Below are positions 24,951 through 34,544 of a stretch of DNA of 64,000 nucleotides, piece by piece. The position numbers and the translations under genes are program-made. A model generated the notes under the pieces. The model saw only the letters and a program-made list of their open reading frames with translations, did not search any database and was not told where the DNA came from. Source of the DNA: Cytophagales bacterium. Lineage in GTDB: Bacteria > Bacteroidota > Bacteroidia > Cytophagales > CCMP332. The stretch lies in the NCBI GenBank assembly GCA_028279065.1, contig JANQSY010000110.1, positions 1-64,000 of the forward strand. The letters run 5' to 3'. Position 1 is the first letter of the stretch; each line of letters starts with the position of its first letter.

Positions 24951-25526
24951 TCAAATATATCTTAGGTCTGGGCTATAGAGCTCGGGATGTCTTGGGTTGA
25001 CTTCCATGTAATGCTTCATGATCATTTTCATATCCGCATCCATATCACCGGTCGGGTGGAATACCTTTAGAACTCCGGCCTCCTTTTTCCTGAAATCGCA
25101 ATAGCCGAGGGCGATCGGGACCTTGGCCTTCATGGCGACATAGTAGAATCCTGTTTTCCACCTGGTCCTTTTTTTCCTCGTTCCCTCAGGAGTAAGTACT
25201 ATACAGATCTCTTTATGCTCCTTGAAAAGATCTGCCATCAGATCTACCATTTTCTTTTTGGGTTTTCCCGGTTCTGGCGTTCTGTCAATCGCAATTGCTC
25301 CCAGGGGTTTCATGATAAGGTTGAAAGGGAATTTCATCCACTCCTTTTTTATTGCAAAACGCATCGGGATCTTCATTTTGGTAAAAGCTGCGATGGTAAT
25401 CGGAAAATCCCAGTTAGAGGTGTGGGGAGCTGCCATCATAACACATCGATGCAGTTCCGGGCTGTCCTCGTACTTCAGTTTCCAACCCTGTTTCCAAAAG
25501 AAAAAATTGCAAATTGTCTTTACCAT
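24951..25526 (-). CDS. PlsC-family lysophospholipid acyltransferase
   Basis: 191 residues. The acyltransferase box H-x4-D is APHTSNWDF (H35, D40), and the second motif LTPEGTRKKRTRWKTGFY contains the substrate-binding PEGTR. Family members acylate lysophosphatidic acid or related glycerol and ornithine lipids at the inner membrane. The protein is at the short end of the family and lacks a clear N-terminal membrane anchor, having only a hydrophobic ICNFFFWKQGW start. It ends three bases after the convergent OmpA-family gene and starts nine bases downstream of the stop of the SpoIIE gene, so it is probably co-transcribed with that gene. Confidence 0.9.
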   Translation of the reverse strand: MVKTICNFFFWKQGWKLKYEDSPELHRCVMMAAPHTSNWDFPITIAAFTKMKIPMRFAIKKEWMKFPFNLIMKPLGAIAIDRTPEPGKPKKKMVDLMADLFKEHKEICIVLTPEGTRKKRTRWKTGFYYVAMKAKVPIALGYCDFRKKEAGVLKVFHPTGDMDADMKMIMKHYMEVNPRHPELYSPDLRYI

Positions 25527-25535
25527 GTAGTATTG

Positions 25536-28500
25536 TCAGACCCGGACTGCAATGATACAAACGTCATCGAGTTGCTCTTGGTCGCCTTTCCAGCTTTCGT
25601 ATTCTTTTTCCAGGTTTGAATTGATCTGAGAGATCGGCTCATCGATTTGCTGGAGCAGGAATTTTTTAAAGGACCGGTACATGTATTTTTTCCCCCTAGG
25701 CCCTCCGAATTGATCAGCGAAACCATCAGTGAAAAGGAAAAGCAGGTCATCTTTCTTTCCCTGGAAAGCCTTTGTGGAGAATTGCCCTTCCTTTTCGAAT
25801 GCCCCTATAGGCATCTTGTCCGCCTTGATTTCAAAAAGGAATGCTCCATTGTCTCCTTCTATTATGGGCTGAAGCGGTTCAGAATTTACCTTTATTGGGT
25901 CGGGCTCCTTCCGGATGATATATAGACTATTGTGCGCACCTGAGTATTCAACACTAAGGCTTTTGTGATCCAGTGCACATAAGCTGATATCCATTCCATC
26001 TTTAACCTCGTTTTCATCTCCGCCTGTGGGATTAAGCGTCTTGGTGACGATCTCGTTCAAGCTATCCAGAATATGCCCTGTTTCTAATGCTTCGGATTCC
26101 CTTACGACCCGGTTCAATCCGTTATACCCAATAATACTTACAAAGGCTCCAGGAACCCCATGACCAGTGCAATCCACAGATGCAACAAGGGTTTTTCCCT
26201 CATTTTTTCCCCTTCCTTTCTCGATCCAGAAAAAATCACCACTCACAATATCCTTGGGCCGGTACATTATCGAGCTGTTCGGAAGAAGTTCCCGGATCTT
26301 AATGGGGGGAGGTAGTATTGCGAGCTGGATTCGTTGGGCATAATGAATGCTATCTGTGATCTGCCGATTCTTGTTTCCGATAACCTGGTTTTGTTCTTCT
26401 AGTTGATCCCTTTGGGCCATGATCTCCTCGTTTTGAGATTCCAACTCTGAATTTTGCAATTCGATCTCATCTTTTTGAGCTGTGATCTCTTTCGTTTTCT
26501 CTTTGATGATCATTCTCAACCCCCGGTTTGAAACCGTGACCGCCCCATAGACAAAACCAACAAAGAAAATCCCATACATTGAATATGCCCACCAGGTCTG
26601 ATACCATGGAGGAAGAACCCTGAACTGGTACCTAAGAATCGGGCTCTCGATTCCAAAAAAGTCTCTTGCAACCACTTCAAGCATATATTTTCCTCCCGAA
26701 AGATTGGTGTAGACCACATCATTTTTTTCCTTCCACTCAGACCAGCTCTCCTCGAATCCCATTAACCTGTATTTGAAATTCAGACCATCTCTTTTTTTAA
26801 ATGATGTTGCGGAAAATTGAAATGTTAAAGGCTTGGTGGAGTAAGGGATAATGACATTTCCTGTATTCATTGGACCAAAACCGCCGAACAATACAGAATC
26901 TGACCCAAAAGTCAGTTTTTCGAGGTTGCATTCAATACGATAATCAAGATAGGACTCTCCATTATTCATTATTCCATAAAGCCCTAATTCACCACCAAAC
27001 CAAACATCTGAGTTTTCCCGGCTTGAATAAATGGTATGAATTGTAGCCTCCGTGGTCTCCTTGAAGGGTTTATAGACCAGCCCAATTCCATCCTGCAGGA
27101 AACCGTTCTGAAAATCATTAATTCCAAAATCGAAAGTTACAGCCCATAATCTGCTTTCGTCCGGCCCAAGGCAGTAGAAATAATTGGTATTCACTTCCCC
27201 GTTCAATGAACTAATTTCTGCCGGGGAAAACGCGTCTCTTTGTTCATCATATTGGAAAAGTCCATCTGTGGTTCCAAAAATTATCTGATCATTAAAAAGA
27301 ATTGGGTATGGGTCTCCGGTAGCAAGGCCGCTGGTAGAATCGTATTGTATCCGATTTTCAAAATCCGGCTTGCCTGAGTTTTCATCAATCTGGATCTTGA
27401 AGGCACCAAATTCATCGCTACCCATCCAAATGTTTCCATTTCCGTCGGTCTGGATCTTTCGGATATCCAGATTCATTGCCTCATTTCTGTGCTCTTCAGT
27501 CATGAAACCATCATGATCTATGATCGTGATGAATCCGTTCTCTGTTCCTATCCAATATCTTCGAGGATCATTCAGTGATTGATGAATGTAGTATGGGCTG
27601 GTTTTTAAAAGGGTTTCAAATCCTTTTCCTTGCTCATACTCCAATACTGATTTGGCTCCAAGGATTATTAAAGAGTTCTTGCCATTTGATTTTTTTGCTT
27701 CCGCGATAGACCATACCTCACCGGAGAAACCTGAAACCTCCAGGAATTTTTTTTCTTCATAGCTCCAACTTAAGAGCCCGGAAGCGGTTCCAATGTAGAA
27801 TTCTCGTCCTGATTCAATTATGTTATCAACGTTTGAGTTAACCCCAAACTCCCCCCCGAAATAGGTGACTGGGGAATTCAGGTCGATTACCGAAACTCCA
27901 AAATCCAGTGCCAACCATAGATTGCCCTGATGGTCATAAAGCATCCTTTTGACATAATTGGATTGAAGGCCTTTCCTAAGATTCGAAATTTCCTGGATCT
28001 TGCCATTTTCATCCAATGCCACCACGCCATCGGTTTCTGTTGAGATCAGGATCTTCCCGTCTTTCCAATCAAGGGCATCAGTTATTCTGAGATCTCCTAA
28101 CTCGGCTGAGGAATATTTCACTTCGGGAACAAGACCGTTCCCTTCAGCCCTGTATTTTCCAAGCGTTTTTTCATTCTTGATCAAAAAACTGTTTGGCCCG
28201 ATCTGTCTGACATTTACTATTCCATCTTTTGGATCCCAGTCTGTTTCCAATTCAATAAAAGCTCCTTTTTCATCCAGGATCTTTGGATTACTGAATTTCT
28301 CAAAAAGGATAACCCTTCCATCAAGGAAGAATATCTCCAAGAGGTTATCGAGAGAGTATTCTCTTTCCAACTGGTGGCTGGAATTGATAACAAACAAGGT
28401 CTTATCGGAGTAAAACCATATTTGCTGATTCCAGAATTTTGTTCTCCTGATCCGTCCAAAACTGGACTGATTGTCTCCAAAGACCTCAACCATATCCTTG

Positions 28501-28850
28501 AGTTTTCCCTTCCCCTGGTCATTTATTTCTACAAAACCAATGGAGTTCTCTGAACCGAAATACAGGGTTTGATCTGGCCCAAAGCCCAATGAGAGAATCA
28601 CTCTTTGGTCTAGATCCTCAATCATGGAAAAGAATTTTCCGTTATAGACCAAAATCCCACCGTTGTTCGCGATGTATATTTTCTCGTCCGGACCTATGGC
28701 AAGGTCATGGTTTTGACCCTCCCTGCTTTCAAATTCGTTTGGACTAAAGTTGGTGGTCGGGAACTGCCCTTCGATCGCCCGAAGCTCTTGGCATATTGCT
28801 CCCTGAAAGGAGGCAAAAATGATCAGGAGTACCAGAAGGCAGTTTTTCAC
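25536..28850 (-). CDS. Two-component-regulator-type beta-propeller sensor with SpoIIE/PP2C phosphatase output
   Basis: 1104 residues; start GTG at 28850. Domains: a signal peptide (1-~20); a long periplasmic sensor of propeller repeats (~35-690; examples DHQGNLWLALDFGVSVIDL and DGNGNIWMGSDEFGAFKI); a Y_Y_Y domain (~700-765, YTNLSGGKYMLEVVARDFFG); one transmembrane helix (~770-792); a Glu/Gln coiled coil (~800-850); and a PP2C/SpoIIE phosphatase (~855-1104). Metal-binding motifs VSGDFFW, DCTGHGVPGAF and TDGFADQFGG are all intact. It should sense an extracellular ligand and dephosphorylate a Ser/Thr-phosphorylated partner such as an anti-sigma antagonist. The partner is not in the window. Most relatives of this sensor type carry a histidine kinase or HTH instead. 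Confidence 0.92.
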   Translation of the reverse strand: MKNCLLVLLIIFASFQGAICQELRAIEGQFPTTNFSPNEFESREGQNHDLAIGPDEKIYIANNGGILVYNGKFFSMIEDLDQRVILSLGFGPDQTLYFGSENSIGFVEINDQGKGKLKDMVEVFGDNQSSFGRIRRTKFWNQQIWFYSDKTLFVINSSHQLEREYSLDNLLEIFFLDGRVILFEKFSNPKILDEKGAFIELETDWDPKDGIVNVRQIGPNSFLIKNEKTLGKYRAEGNGLVPEVKYSSAELGDLRITDALDWKDGKILISTETDGVVALDENGKIQEISNLRKGLQSNYVKRMLYDHQGNLWLALDFGVSVIDLNSPVTYFGGEFGVNSNVDNIIESGREFYIGTASGLLSWSYEEKKFLEVSGFSGEVWSIAEAKKSNGKNSLIILGAKSVLEYEQGKGFETLLKTSPYYIHQSLNDPRRYWIGTENGFITIIDHDGFMTEEHRNEAMNLDIRKIQTDGNGNIWMGSDEFGAFKIQIDENSGKPDFENRIQYDSTSGLATGDPYPILFNDQIIFGTTDGLFQYDEQRDAFSPAEISSLNGEVNTNYFYCLGPDESRLWAVTFDFGINDFQNGFLQDGIGLVYKPFKETTEATIHTIYSSRENSDVWFGGELGLYGIMNNGESYLDYRIECNLEKLTFGSDSVLFGGFGPMNTGNVIIPYSTKPLTFQFSATSFKKRDGLNFKYRLMGFEESWSEWKEKNDVVYTNLSGGKYMLEVVARDFFGIESPILRYQFRVLPPWYQTWWAYSMYGIFFVGFVYGAVTVSNRGLRMIIKEKTKEITAQKDEIELQNSELESQNEEIMAQRDQLEEQNQVIGNKNRQITDSIHYAQRIQLAILPPPIKIRELLPNSSIMYRPKDIVSGDFFWIEKGRGKNEGKTLVASVDCTGHGVPGAFVSIIGYNGLNRVVRESEALETGHILDSLNEIVTKTLNPTGGDENEVKDGMDISLCALDHKSLSVEYSGAHNSLYIIRKEPDPIKVNSEPLQPIIEGDNGAFLFEIKADKMPIGAFEKEGQFSTKAFQGKKDDLLFLFTDGFADQFGGPRGKKYMYRSFKKFLLQQIDEPISQINSNLEKEYESWKGDQEQLDDVCIIAVRV

Positions 28851-28906
28851 CTTCCGAATTACGGAAAAAATACGACTCTAAACCTGAAAGGCTTTGCTGA
28901 GCGGTT

Positions 28907-31900
28907 TTAGTACTTGATCAGCTTAACAGTCCTCTTTTCATTTCTAGAGGCCAATTCCACAATATAGATACCCGGGTTCAGATGCTCAGCTGGGATCGAA
29001 AGATGTTTCGCGGTAAAATCACCCATGTACTTCACGGAGCCCTTGGCATCTAAGATCCTGATATTAAACCCGTTCAAATCATTGAATCCTGAAGCTTCAA
29101 TCTCGATCGATTTGTTGAAGGGATTCGGATAGACCCCAATGGAATTAAGCTTAGATATGCTTTTCCCTGATACCTGAGCAGAATTAGTAGAATTGGAATC
29201 ATTGGACTTCGAGCGCCTGAAGGTCTTACCCTTTTTGTCTGTATCACATCCTATAGCCGGCCTTACCATTATAACATAGTATAGCCATGGATCATTGATC
29301 AAGGTTGGGATAACATCGGTATAGCTGTTTAATGTAGCGGGTACTGAATCGATCTTTTCCCATCCATTTGCAAGAGTGTTCCTGTAAATGAAATAGGTTG
29401 AGTAGGCGAAGCCCTGATAATCATCCCAGGAAAGGTTGATTGAATTTGGAACCAGCCCCAGGCTTTGGGTAAGATGTATGGTCTTGTGCTCAGGACTCAA
29501 GGAGCTTTCGTTCCCACAGGTATCAACAGCGGAAATCTTGTATTTCCAGGACCTGAATAATGGCAGAGCAACCGGATCTATGAATTCTCCGTCCTGAGAA
29601 AAGGGAACAGAGCCTATCAATTGATATACTCCTGCTGCAGATGATTCTCTATAAATATTATAATGGTCAATCCCTGCGAAATAATTCTTCTCCCAAACAA
29701 TAAGATTTGCCCCCGTGCTGCTGTCAACAGTAACCAGGCAAATAGGGTCCCCAAAGTTTGGGCTGGCTCCAAGATTGGCTGTGGCCGTTCCGAGGCATCC
29801 CTGGGTGTTGGAAACGGTAAGGTTGTAAACCCCTGAGCCTACGGAAATCAGATCCTCAACATTGGATCCACTTGACCAGGTGTAATTAAAAGGGGTATTG
29901 ACCCCGGTTGCTGTAACATATATTGAACCTGCCGGAGAGCTGCATGAAGGCTGGATCACCGAATCCAATACCACCTCAGGTCCAGCAATCTCTGATACAG
30001 CAGCCCAAATCGAATCAGAGCAGCCATTCTGGTCCGTAACAAATACAGAGTAAAAACCGGCAGAAAGTGAATTGGCAATTGAATCGAATGAACCATTGGA
30101 CCAATTATGGATATACGGGCCTGATCCTCCGGTGGCATGAACCACCGCACTTCCATTTGCAAGTCCACAATCGGTTTTTGTAGTTGTTGTGGACAGACTA
30201 ATTTCTGAAGGTTGAGTTACCTCAAATGTGGCCAGGGAAACACAGCTGTCTCCGTCAATCAACATGACCTCATATGGCCCAACTGAAAGGTTTGAGATGT
30301 CCTCAGAAGTGGAGCCATTGGTCCACCAATAATTGAAGGGAGAGATCCCACCTAAAACTGAAATGTCAATGGATCCATTATTACCTCCAAAACAACTTAC
30401 AGGATTGATTTGATTTGCTGTAATTGTGGGAGCCTCTGCGTCCGAGATCAAGATCTGCTTGTCAACTTTGCAACCTGTAGCATCTTCAACCTCTACAACG
30501 TATATCCCTGCTGCCAGGCTATCCGCAAAGGTGGTTTCATCCCCATTGGTCCACCGGTGATCATAGGGAGGAATTCCTCCATTGATGGTTATGCTTGCGG
30601 ACCCATTATTAAATCCGCAGTTTGCGTTGGTGGAACTTGGGGTAAGTATCATTTCCGGTGGGCGGGATATGGTTATGCTATCCAATCCATAACATCCATT
30701 GAAAGAGGATGCTGAGTCATATACATTAACATAATAAGTGCCAGCCTGAAGACCATGCAGATCAGAAGTCCGCAGCCCATTTGACCATTTATAAGAAAAT
30801 GGCGCCTTTCCGGCCAAAATGGTCAGGTCTATGGATCCATCATGAATGTTAAAACAGCTTTGGTCCTGAGCATTCAATGCAAAGCGAGGCCTTGGAGGGT
30901 CTGTCAATTCCACCGAATCAGTTGAGGAACAACCATTGGTATCTGTTACGATTACGGAATACCAACCTGCAGACAGGTTGAACAGAACCTGAGTGGAATC
31001 ATTTGTAGACCAATTAATATTATAGGGTCCCGCCTGGCCTGAGATCTGAAGTACCGCAGCACCATCGGAGCCTCCGCAGGATTGTGGATCGTTTTTCGTC
31101 AGGTTCAGAAAGGGCTTATTGTATCCTGCTATGGTAAATGGAATTGTTTCGGAGCAGCCGGCTGCATCGGAAATGGTTACGGTATAATTCCCTGCTGGAA
31201 GTTGATTTACAAATGGTCCGGTAGCTCCATTGGACCAATTTATTGTGAAAGGGAATTGACCACCAACCATGCTCACACTTGCCACACCTGTATTTTGAGA
31301 ACAGCTATCAGAGTTGAATGTGGTCAAAGTGGTTGTAAAAGTCACATTATCATCCAAATCGATAACCCTGAAAAATTCACACTGTCTTGAATCCCTTACT
31401 CTGACCCAATATTGGCCGCTTTGAACATTGAAAAGGGTTGAGATGGTATCCCCAGTTGACCAAAGGAATTGGTAGGGAGGGTAGCCCCCCTGCCCAAATG
31501 CTGTAATAGAACCATTTGATTGAGTGCATGTGGGCCTGATCGAATCTATGTTGACCCCTAATGGCAATGGGTCAGCGATCACGAATGTATCGTAGGTAGT
31601 GCAGTTGTTATTGGCAAAATCCGAGTCAATGATCGAAACAGAGTATGTTCCCGGAGCAAGGCTGTCCAGATCTTCAGTTGTAGGTCCATGTGCCCAGGTG
31701 TAAGAATAAGGCGGCAAACCTCCTGATACACTTAGATCGATCTTGCCATCATTATCTCCTGTGCAGGATGGGTTAGAAATGTTGGCAATTATATCTGCTT
31801 TGTCCGGACCATCCACAAAAACAGAATCGGAAGCCTGGCAACCAGTAGAGTCTGTGACATCAACCGAATACCATCCTTTTGGCAGGCCAGGCACTACGGA

Positions 31901-33859
31901 GGTGATTTGACCTGAAGACCATTGGACCGTGAATGGAGGATTTTGGCCAGCAACATTTACGATCGCGATCCCATCAGAACTACCACAAGTGGAAGTGGGA
32001 GTGGAAGTTGTGGTGACCTGTGGAGGACTTGATCCTCCTACATCTATCACGCGGATCACTTCACAGTTGTTCGCATCGGTAACAGAAAGGGTGTATTGGC
32101 CTGAAGCGAGATTTGAGATCACCTGGTTTGTGGATCCGGTTGACCAAAGAAAACTGTAGGGAGGGGCTCCGCCTGTTACGGAAGCGATGGCCATTCCATT
32201 ATTGGCACCGCAGGTATCAGCGCTAAATACCGTAACTGTAGGGTCTAGGGTTATCTGCTGCTGGATGTTAAATGTCTGCTGGGTTTCACAACCATTGGCA
32301 TCCCTAACGGTCAAGGTATAATTTCCTGGCACCAGGTTGCTTAATGTGGTTCCTGTTGGACCATGCGACCAAACCTCGGTATAGGGTGCCTGCCCTCCGG
32401 AATAATTAACACTGATCGCGCCATCATTGCCAATTCCACATGTGACCTGGGTAACAGAAGAAACGAATTCTATTGGTTCATTTTTTAGGATTGAATAGCC
32501 CATATCCCAAGACCCTGCACCATTGATAGTCTGGTTCCCCATGGTGTATGTTGGGCTGTTCGTTCTATAGCTCAGTATGATATCTTCATTTGGCATGACA
32601 TTGATCGAAAAGCCATAGTCATTTGCCAATCCGCCTCCGGACCTGGCCCATACCAGGTTTCCAGAAAAATCAACCAGTCCCCCAAAAGCATCATAAAACC
32701 CAGCATTGGTATTTATTAGGGTATCCTGGCCATCACTTAGTTGAACTCCGTCAAAATACCCAGCTATATAGAGCCCCTTATCAGCATGATCATCGAGCTC
32801 ATAAATAAGGTTGTTGCCGGGAGAGTTAAAGTTGGAGGTCCAAAGCATGCTTCCTGTTGAAGAAATCTCACCAAGGAAAGCCTCCCTGGTACCTGCTCCG
32901 GGATCGGTATTGATCAGTTGAGTTGCACCAATCGAAATGGTATCACTTGTCCAGTACCCTGAAATAAAGGCTTTTCCGAAGTTATTGACCTTAACCTGTG
33001 TCAAATAGTCATCGCCGCTTGCCCCATTCATCATGGTATGCCATTGAATGACTCCTCCACTGTTGATTTTTGTGACATAGGAATCGAAGCCGCCTTGAAT
33101 ATTATATACCTGGCCATTTAAGGTCACGGTATTACCATCTGAATATCCAACCACGTATACATTACCGCTCAGGTCGAAATCGGCATGTCTGGCATAGGCA
33201 TTGTTAGGAGAATAGTAGCCATGAGCCCAGGCAGCAGTACCATTGGAATTATATTTTACCACATATCCCTCTGTATTGGTGGGATTATTCAATGAGCCCC
33301 AGCCAGAAAAACCTGCAGCTGCAGTGGTATAGTAGCCTGTAACAGCCACCTGACCGGAAGGAGAGACTGAAAGATTGTACCCGATCACGTTTGCACCACC
33401 ACCACCTCCGGATCTTGTGTTCCAGATCTGATTGCCATTTGGACCATACTTGAAAACGAACATATAGGTCCTCCAAGGAAAGCTGTTATTTATGCCATTG
33501 AAGTGGTTTGAGGTGTATCCCGTGAAGTAAATATTTCCGCTTGCATCTGTTTCGGCGTCATAGATCACAACCGTTGGACTATTTATCGCCCAGGTTGCAT
33601 GGCCGGTCGAATCGAGCTTAACAATGAATCCATTATAGGTGCCCACTCGTTGGAATGTTGTGTCTCCAACGGTAAGCGAATCGCTATAGAAATATCCACA
33701 GATGATCTGATTCCCAAATGGATCGATCTCAGTATCCATGTGATAATCATCAAGGGCCCCACCCTGGTTAACGGAAATGTCCCATTTTTCACATTGAGAG
33801 TAGCTTATTAATGGAATGGTAAGGAGAAGGAGGAGAGGTAAGAGTAATCTTCGGCCCAT
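28907..33859 (-). CDS. Giant secreted SprB-repeat adhesin with T9SS type A sorting domain
   Basis: 1650 residues. Signal peptide 1-21. Residues ~25-460 form a propeller of SBBP-like repeats (WAINS, DASGNIYFTGYT, DLSGNVYVVGYS). About 465-1365 hold twelve SprB-type repeats of ~75 residues, each with a C near the start, GG/GxxPPYxxxWSxG in the middle and GxYxVxVTDxxGC at the end. Two Fn3-like domains follow (~1370-1545). The C-terminal ~75 residues are a type A sorting domain: IGVYPNPFNKSIEIEASGF through NPGIYIVEL and KLIKY. SprB is the cell-surface gliding adhesin of Flavobacterium; this protein shares repeats but has a different end. It should be exported by T9SS and anchored or released after CTD cleavage. 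The 56 bases downstream (28851-28906) are empty. Confidence 0.93.
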   Translation of the reverse strand: MGRRLLLPLLLLLTIPLISYSQCEKWDISVNQGGALDDYHMDTEIDPFGNQIICGYFYSDSLTVGDTTFQRVGTYNGFIVKLDSTGHATWAINSPTVVIYDAETDASGNIYFTGYTSNHFNGINNSFPWRTYMFVFKYGPNGNQIWNTRSGGGGGANVIGYNLSVSPSGQVAVTGYYTTAAAGFSGWGSLNNPTNTEGYVVKYNSNGTAAWAHGYYSPNNAYARHADFDLSGNVYVVGYSDGNTVTLNGQVYNIQGGFDSYVTKINSGGVIQWHTMMNGASGDDYLTQVKVNNFGKAFISGYWTSDTISIGATQLINTDPGAGTREAFLGEISSTGSMLWTSNFNSPGNNLIYELDDHADKGLYIAGYFDGVQLSDGQDTLINTNAGFYDAFGGLVDFSGNLVWARSGGGLANDYGFSINVMPNEDIILSYRTNSPTYTMGNQTINGAGSWDMGYSILKNEPIEFVSSVTQVTCGIGNDGAISVNYSGGQAPYTEVWSHGPTGTTLSNLVPGNYTLTVRDANGCETQQTFNIQQQITLDPTVTVFSADTCGANNGMAIASVTGGAPPYSFLWSTGSTNQVISNLASGQYTLSVTDANNCEVIRVIDVGGSSPPQVTTTSTPTSTCGSSDGIAIVNVAGQNPPFTVQWSSGQITSVVPGLPKGWYSVDVTDSTGCQASDSVFVDGPDKADIIANISNPSCTGDNDGKIDLSVSGGLPPYSYTWAHGPTTEDLDSLAPGTYSVSIIDSDFANNNCTTYDTFVIADPLPLGVNIDSIRPTCTQSNGSITAFGQGGYPPYQFLWSTGDTISTLFNVQSGQYWVRVRDSRQCEFFRVIDLDDNVTFTTTLTTFNSDSCSQNTGVASVSMVGGQFPFTINWSNGATGPFVNQLPAGNYTVTISDAAGCSETIPFTIAGYNKPFLNLTKNDPQSCGGSDGAAVLQISGQAGPYNINWSTNDSTQVLFNLSAGWYSVIVTDTNGCSSTDSVELTDPPRPRFALNAQDQSCFNIHDGSIDLTILAGKAPFSYKWSNGLRTSDLHGLQAGTYYVNVYDSASSFNGCYGLDSITISRPPEMILTPSSTNANCGFNNGSASITINGGIPPYDHRWTNGDETTFADSLAAGIYVVEVEDATGCKVDKQILISDAEAPTITANQINPVSCFGGNNGSIDISVLGGISPFNYWWTNGSTSEDISNLSVGPYEVMLIDGDSCVSLATFEVTQPSEISLSTTTTKTDCGLANGSAVVHATGGSGPYIHNWSNGSFDSIANSLSAGFYSVFVTDQNGCSDSIWAAVSEIAGPEVVLDSVIQPSCSSPAGSIYVTATGVNTPFNYTWSSGSNVEDLISVGSGVYNLTVSNTQGCLGTATANLGASPNFGDPICLVTVDSSTGANLIVWEKNYFAGIDHYNIYRESSAAGVYQLIGSVPFSQDGEFIDPVALPLFRSWKYKISAVDTCGNESSLSPEHKTIHLTQSLGLVPNSINLSWDDYQGFAYSTYFIYRNTLANGWEKIDSVPATLNSYTDVIPTLINDPWLYYVIMVRPAIGCDTDKKGKTFRRSKSNDSNSTNSAQVSGKSISKLNSIGVYPNPFNKSIEIEASGFNDLNGFNIRILDAKGSVKYMGDFTAKHLSIPAEHLNPGIYIVELASRNEKRTVKLIKY

Positions 33860-33890
33860 ATACCTGGTGTTAGATCATACAAATATCGCA

Positions 33891-33911
33891 AAAAGCACAG
33901 GTTTAACCTGT
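33891..33911 (-). terminator. Weak intrinsic terminator candidate after the rhomboid gene
   Basis: On the minus strand a 15-base inverted repeat (33897-33911, arms ACAGGTT and AACCTGT around one base) is followed by GCTTTTTG. It lies ten bases beyond the rhomboid stop, at the end of the pgi-to-rhomboid run and upstream of the adhesin gene. The stem would be only about six pairs, so this is tentative. Confidence 0.35.
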
Positions 33912-33920
33912 TTAGCCGTC

Positions 33921-34544
33921 TTATATGGATACGATATATTGAATAATCTGTTCGAAAAATCTTGGAAAAAGGCCTGGTTGTAAGATTCCGATAAAGATCA
34001 TACCGTAAACAGCACCCCAAAAATGGGCCTCATGATTGATCATTGAATCCCGGTTTTTTGAGGAAACATGGGAATAATAAAGAAAAACCGGAGCTAAAAC
34101 GAAGCCGGGAATGCAGATTAGGGCAAACAGGCAAACCTTTTCCAACGGGTAGATCAAAATGCTTGCAAACAAGACCGCGCTTACGGCACCAGAAGCTCCC
34201 AGCGATGCATATTGAGGGTTGTTTCTGTGCTTGATAAAGGTTGAAAGATTGGCAATTATTATTGAGGAAATAAAGAGGCCTGCATAAATGAATCCGCCTA
34301 ATCTTAGACCATACCAATAGCTTAATGACCGTTCTACAATGGGCCCAAAGAAGAAAAGAGTGAAGAGGTTGAAGAATAGGTGAGAGTAGTTGGCATGGAC
34401 AAATCCAGAGCTAACAAGAGGGAAGAAATTTTTGGATCTGGAGTTTGAGTAAGGCCTTAGTGCCCATTTGATAAGAAAAGTCTGGTTTTGAAAAGCAATT
34501 ATTGACATCAGGGCGCATATGCCCATGATTAACCAGGTGTACAT
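33921..34544 (-). CDS. Rhomboid-family intramembrane serine protease
   Basis: 207 residues with about six membrane helices. The catalytic serine motif is SLGASGAVSAVLF (S118 in G-A-S-G). The catalytic histidine is in NHEAHFWGAVYG (probably H174) on the last helix pair, and FVHANYSHLFFNL (48-60) is the typical helix-2 His-Asn region. Rhomboids cleave membrane-spanning segments of substrate proteins. Start ATG 34544 overlaps the TGA of the polyprenyl synthetase gene by one base (TGATG), so it is the last gene of that operon. A possible terminator follows at 33891-33911. Confidence 0.93.
   Translation of the reverse strand: MYTWLIMGICALMSIIAFQNQTFLIKWALRPYSNSRSKNFFPLVSSGFVHANYSHLFFNLFTLFFFGPIVERSLSYWYGLRLGGFIYAGLFISSIIIANLSTFIKHRNNPQYASLGASGAVSAVLFASILIYPLEKVCLFALICIPGFVLAPVFLYYSHVSSKNRDSMINHEAHFWGAVYGMIFIGILQPGLFPRFFEQIIQYIVSI

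Noticed and set aside
30410-32808. Several plus-strand open frames of 60-100 codons across the SprB-repeat adhesin
   Set aside because: Antisense shadows that recur with the repeat period; no start context or recognisable domains.
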